From: Bacteroidota bacterium
Lineage (GTDB): Bacteria; Bacteroidota; Ignavibacteria; Kryptoniales; JAKASW01
DNA length: 6,578 nucleotides
Reading direction: 5' to 3'
NCBI GenBank assembly: GCA_021789755.1
Contig: JAJYJD010000199.1
Span: forward strand, 1 to 6,578
The notes under the pieces are model-generated. The model searched no databases. It was not told the origin of the DNA and saw nothing but the letters and a program-made list of their open reading frames with translations. How positions within the stretch are numbered: position 1 is the first letter of the stretch; the number at the start of each line of letters is the position of its first letter. Shown piece by piece: positions 6,517-6,578 of this stretch. The position numbers and the translations under genes were made by a program.

Positions 6517-6538
6517 AAAAGCGGCTTGCGCCGCTTTT
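6517..6538. terminator. Intrinsic, probably bidirectional terminator after the sensor kinase
   Basis: AAAAGCGGC and GCCGCTTTT form a perfect 9-bp stem around the tetraloop TTGC. Seven A residues (6514-6520) lead into it. Rightward the run is only TTTT then CG; leftward it is seven T residues, so it may stop transcription better from the right. A weaker stem TTCCCG/CGGGAA with a 12-nt loop (6482-6505) lies between it and the kinase stop codon. Confidence 0.8.
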
Positions 6539-6578
6539 CGAGTCGAATAAAAATCTCCAGGAATGATCACACTTCCAT

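Noticed and set aside
6295..6570. Minus-strand frame of 91 codons overlapping the kinase 3' end and terminator
   Set aside because: It lies opposite well-supported kinase coding sequence, crosses the terminator hairpin and has no recognisable domain.

Overview
The window reads as an ordinary chromosomal segment from a Gram-negative, diderm bacterium. It encodes a periplasmic efflux adaptor and a two-membrane-segment sensor kinase with a sizeable extracytoplasmic loop. By eye, base composition is moderate (about half G+C). The adenine phosphoribosyltransferase and the enoyl-CoA hydratase resemble those of the Chlorobi/Ignavibacteria/Bacteroidota lineage more than proteobacterial ones. That lineage call rests on remembered family resemblance only and is low to moderate in confidence.

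Left half, all on the minus strand (read from right to left): an EVE-domain gene that appears broken (3168-2726), an enoyl-CoA hydratase/isomerase family gene (2722-1943), and apt, adenine phosphoribosyltransferase (1943-1422). These three are tightly packed: 3 nt separate EVE and hydratase, and the hydratase stop and apt start overlap as TAGTG. After a spacer come a TetR-family regulator (1232-615) and the N-terminal 206 codons of a HlyD/RND-type periplasmic adaptor that runs off the left edge. The last two overlap as ATGA. A perfect 8-bp inverted repeat sits on the predicted tetR promoter and is the best candidate operator. The expected picture is a self-regulated efflux operon whose pump genes lie to the left of the window.

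Right half, all on the plus strand: a BadF/BadG-type N-acetylglucosamine kinase (3310-4239), an 80-nt gap, then an OmpR-type response regulator (4320-5003) and its partner histidine kinase (4984-6480), overlapping by 20 nt. A GC-rich hairpin with flanking A and T tracts (6517-6538) closes the unit. Transcription of the two halves diverges from the 3169-3309 region.

I found no mobile element, CRISPR array, tRNA/rRNA or defence cluster, and no convincing undescribed system. The points most worth a second look are the EVE gene with two apparent single-base lesions, the palindrome at the tetR promoter, the hydratase lacking one of the two usual catalytic glutamates, and the short ATGA-linked reading frames before the two-component genes.
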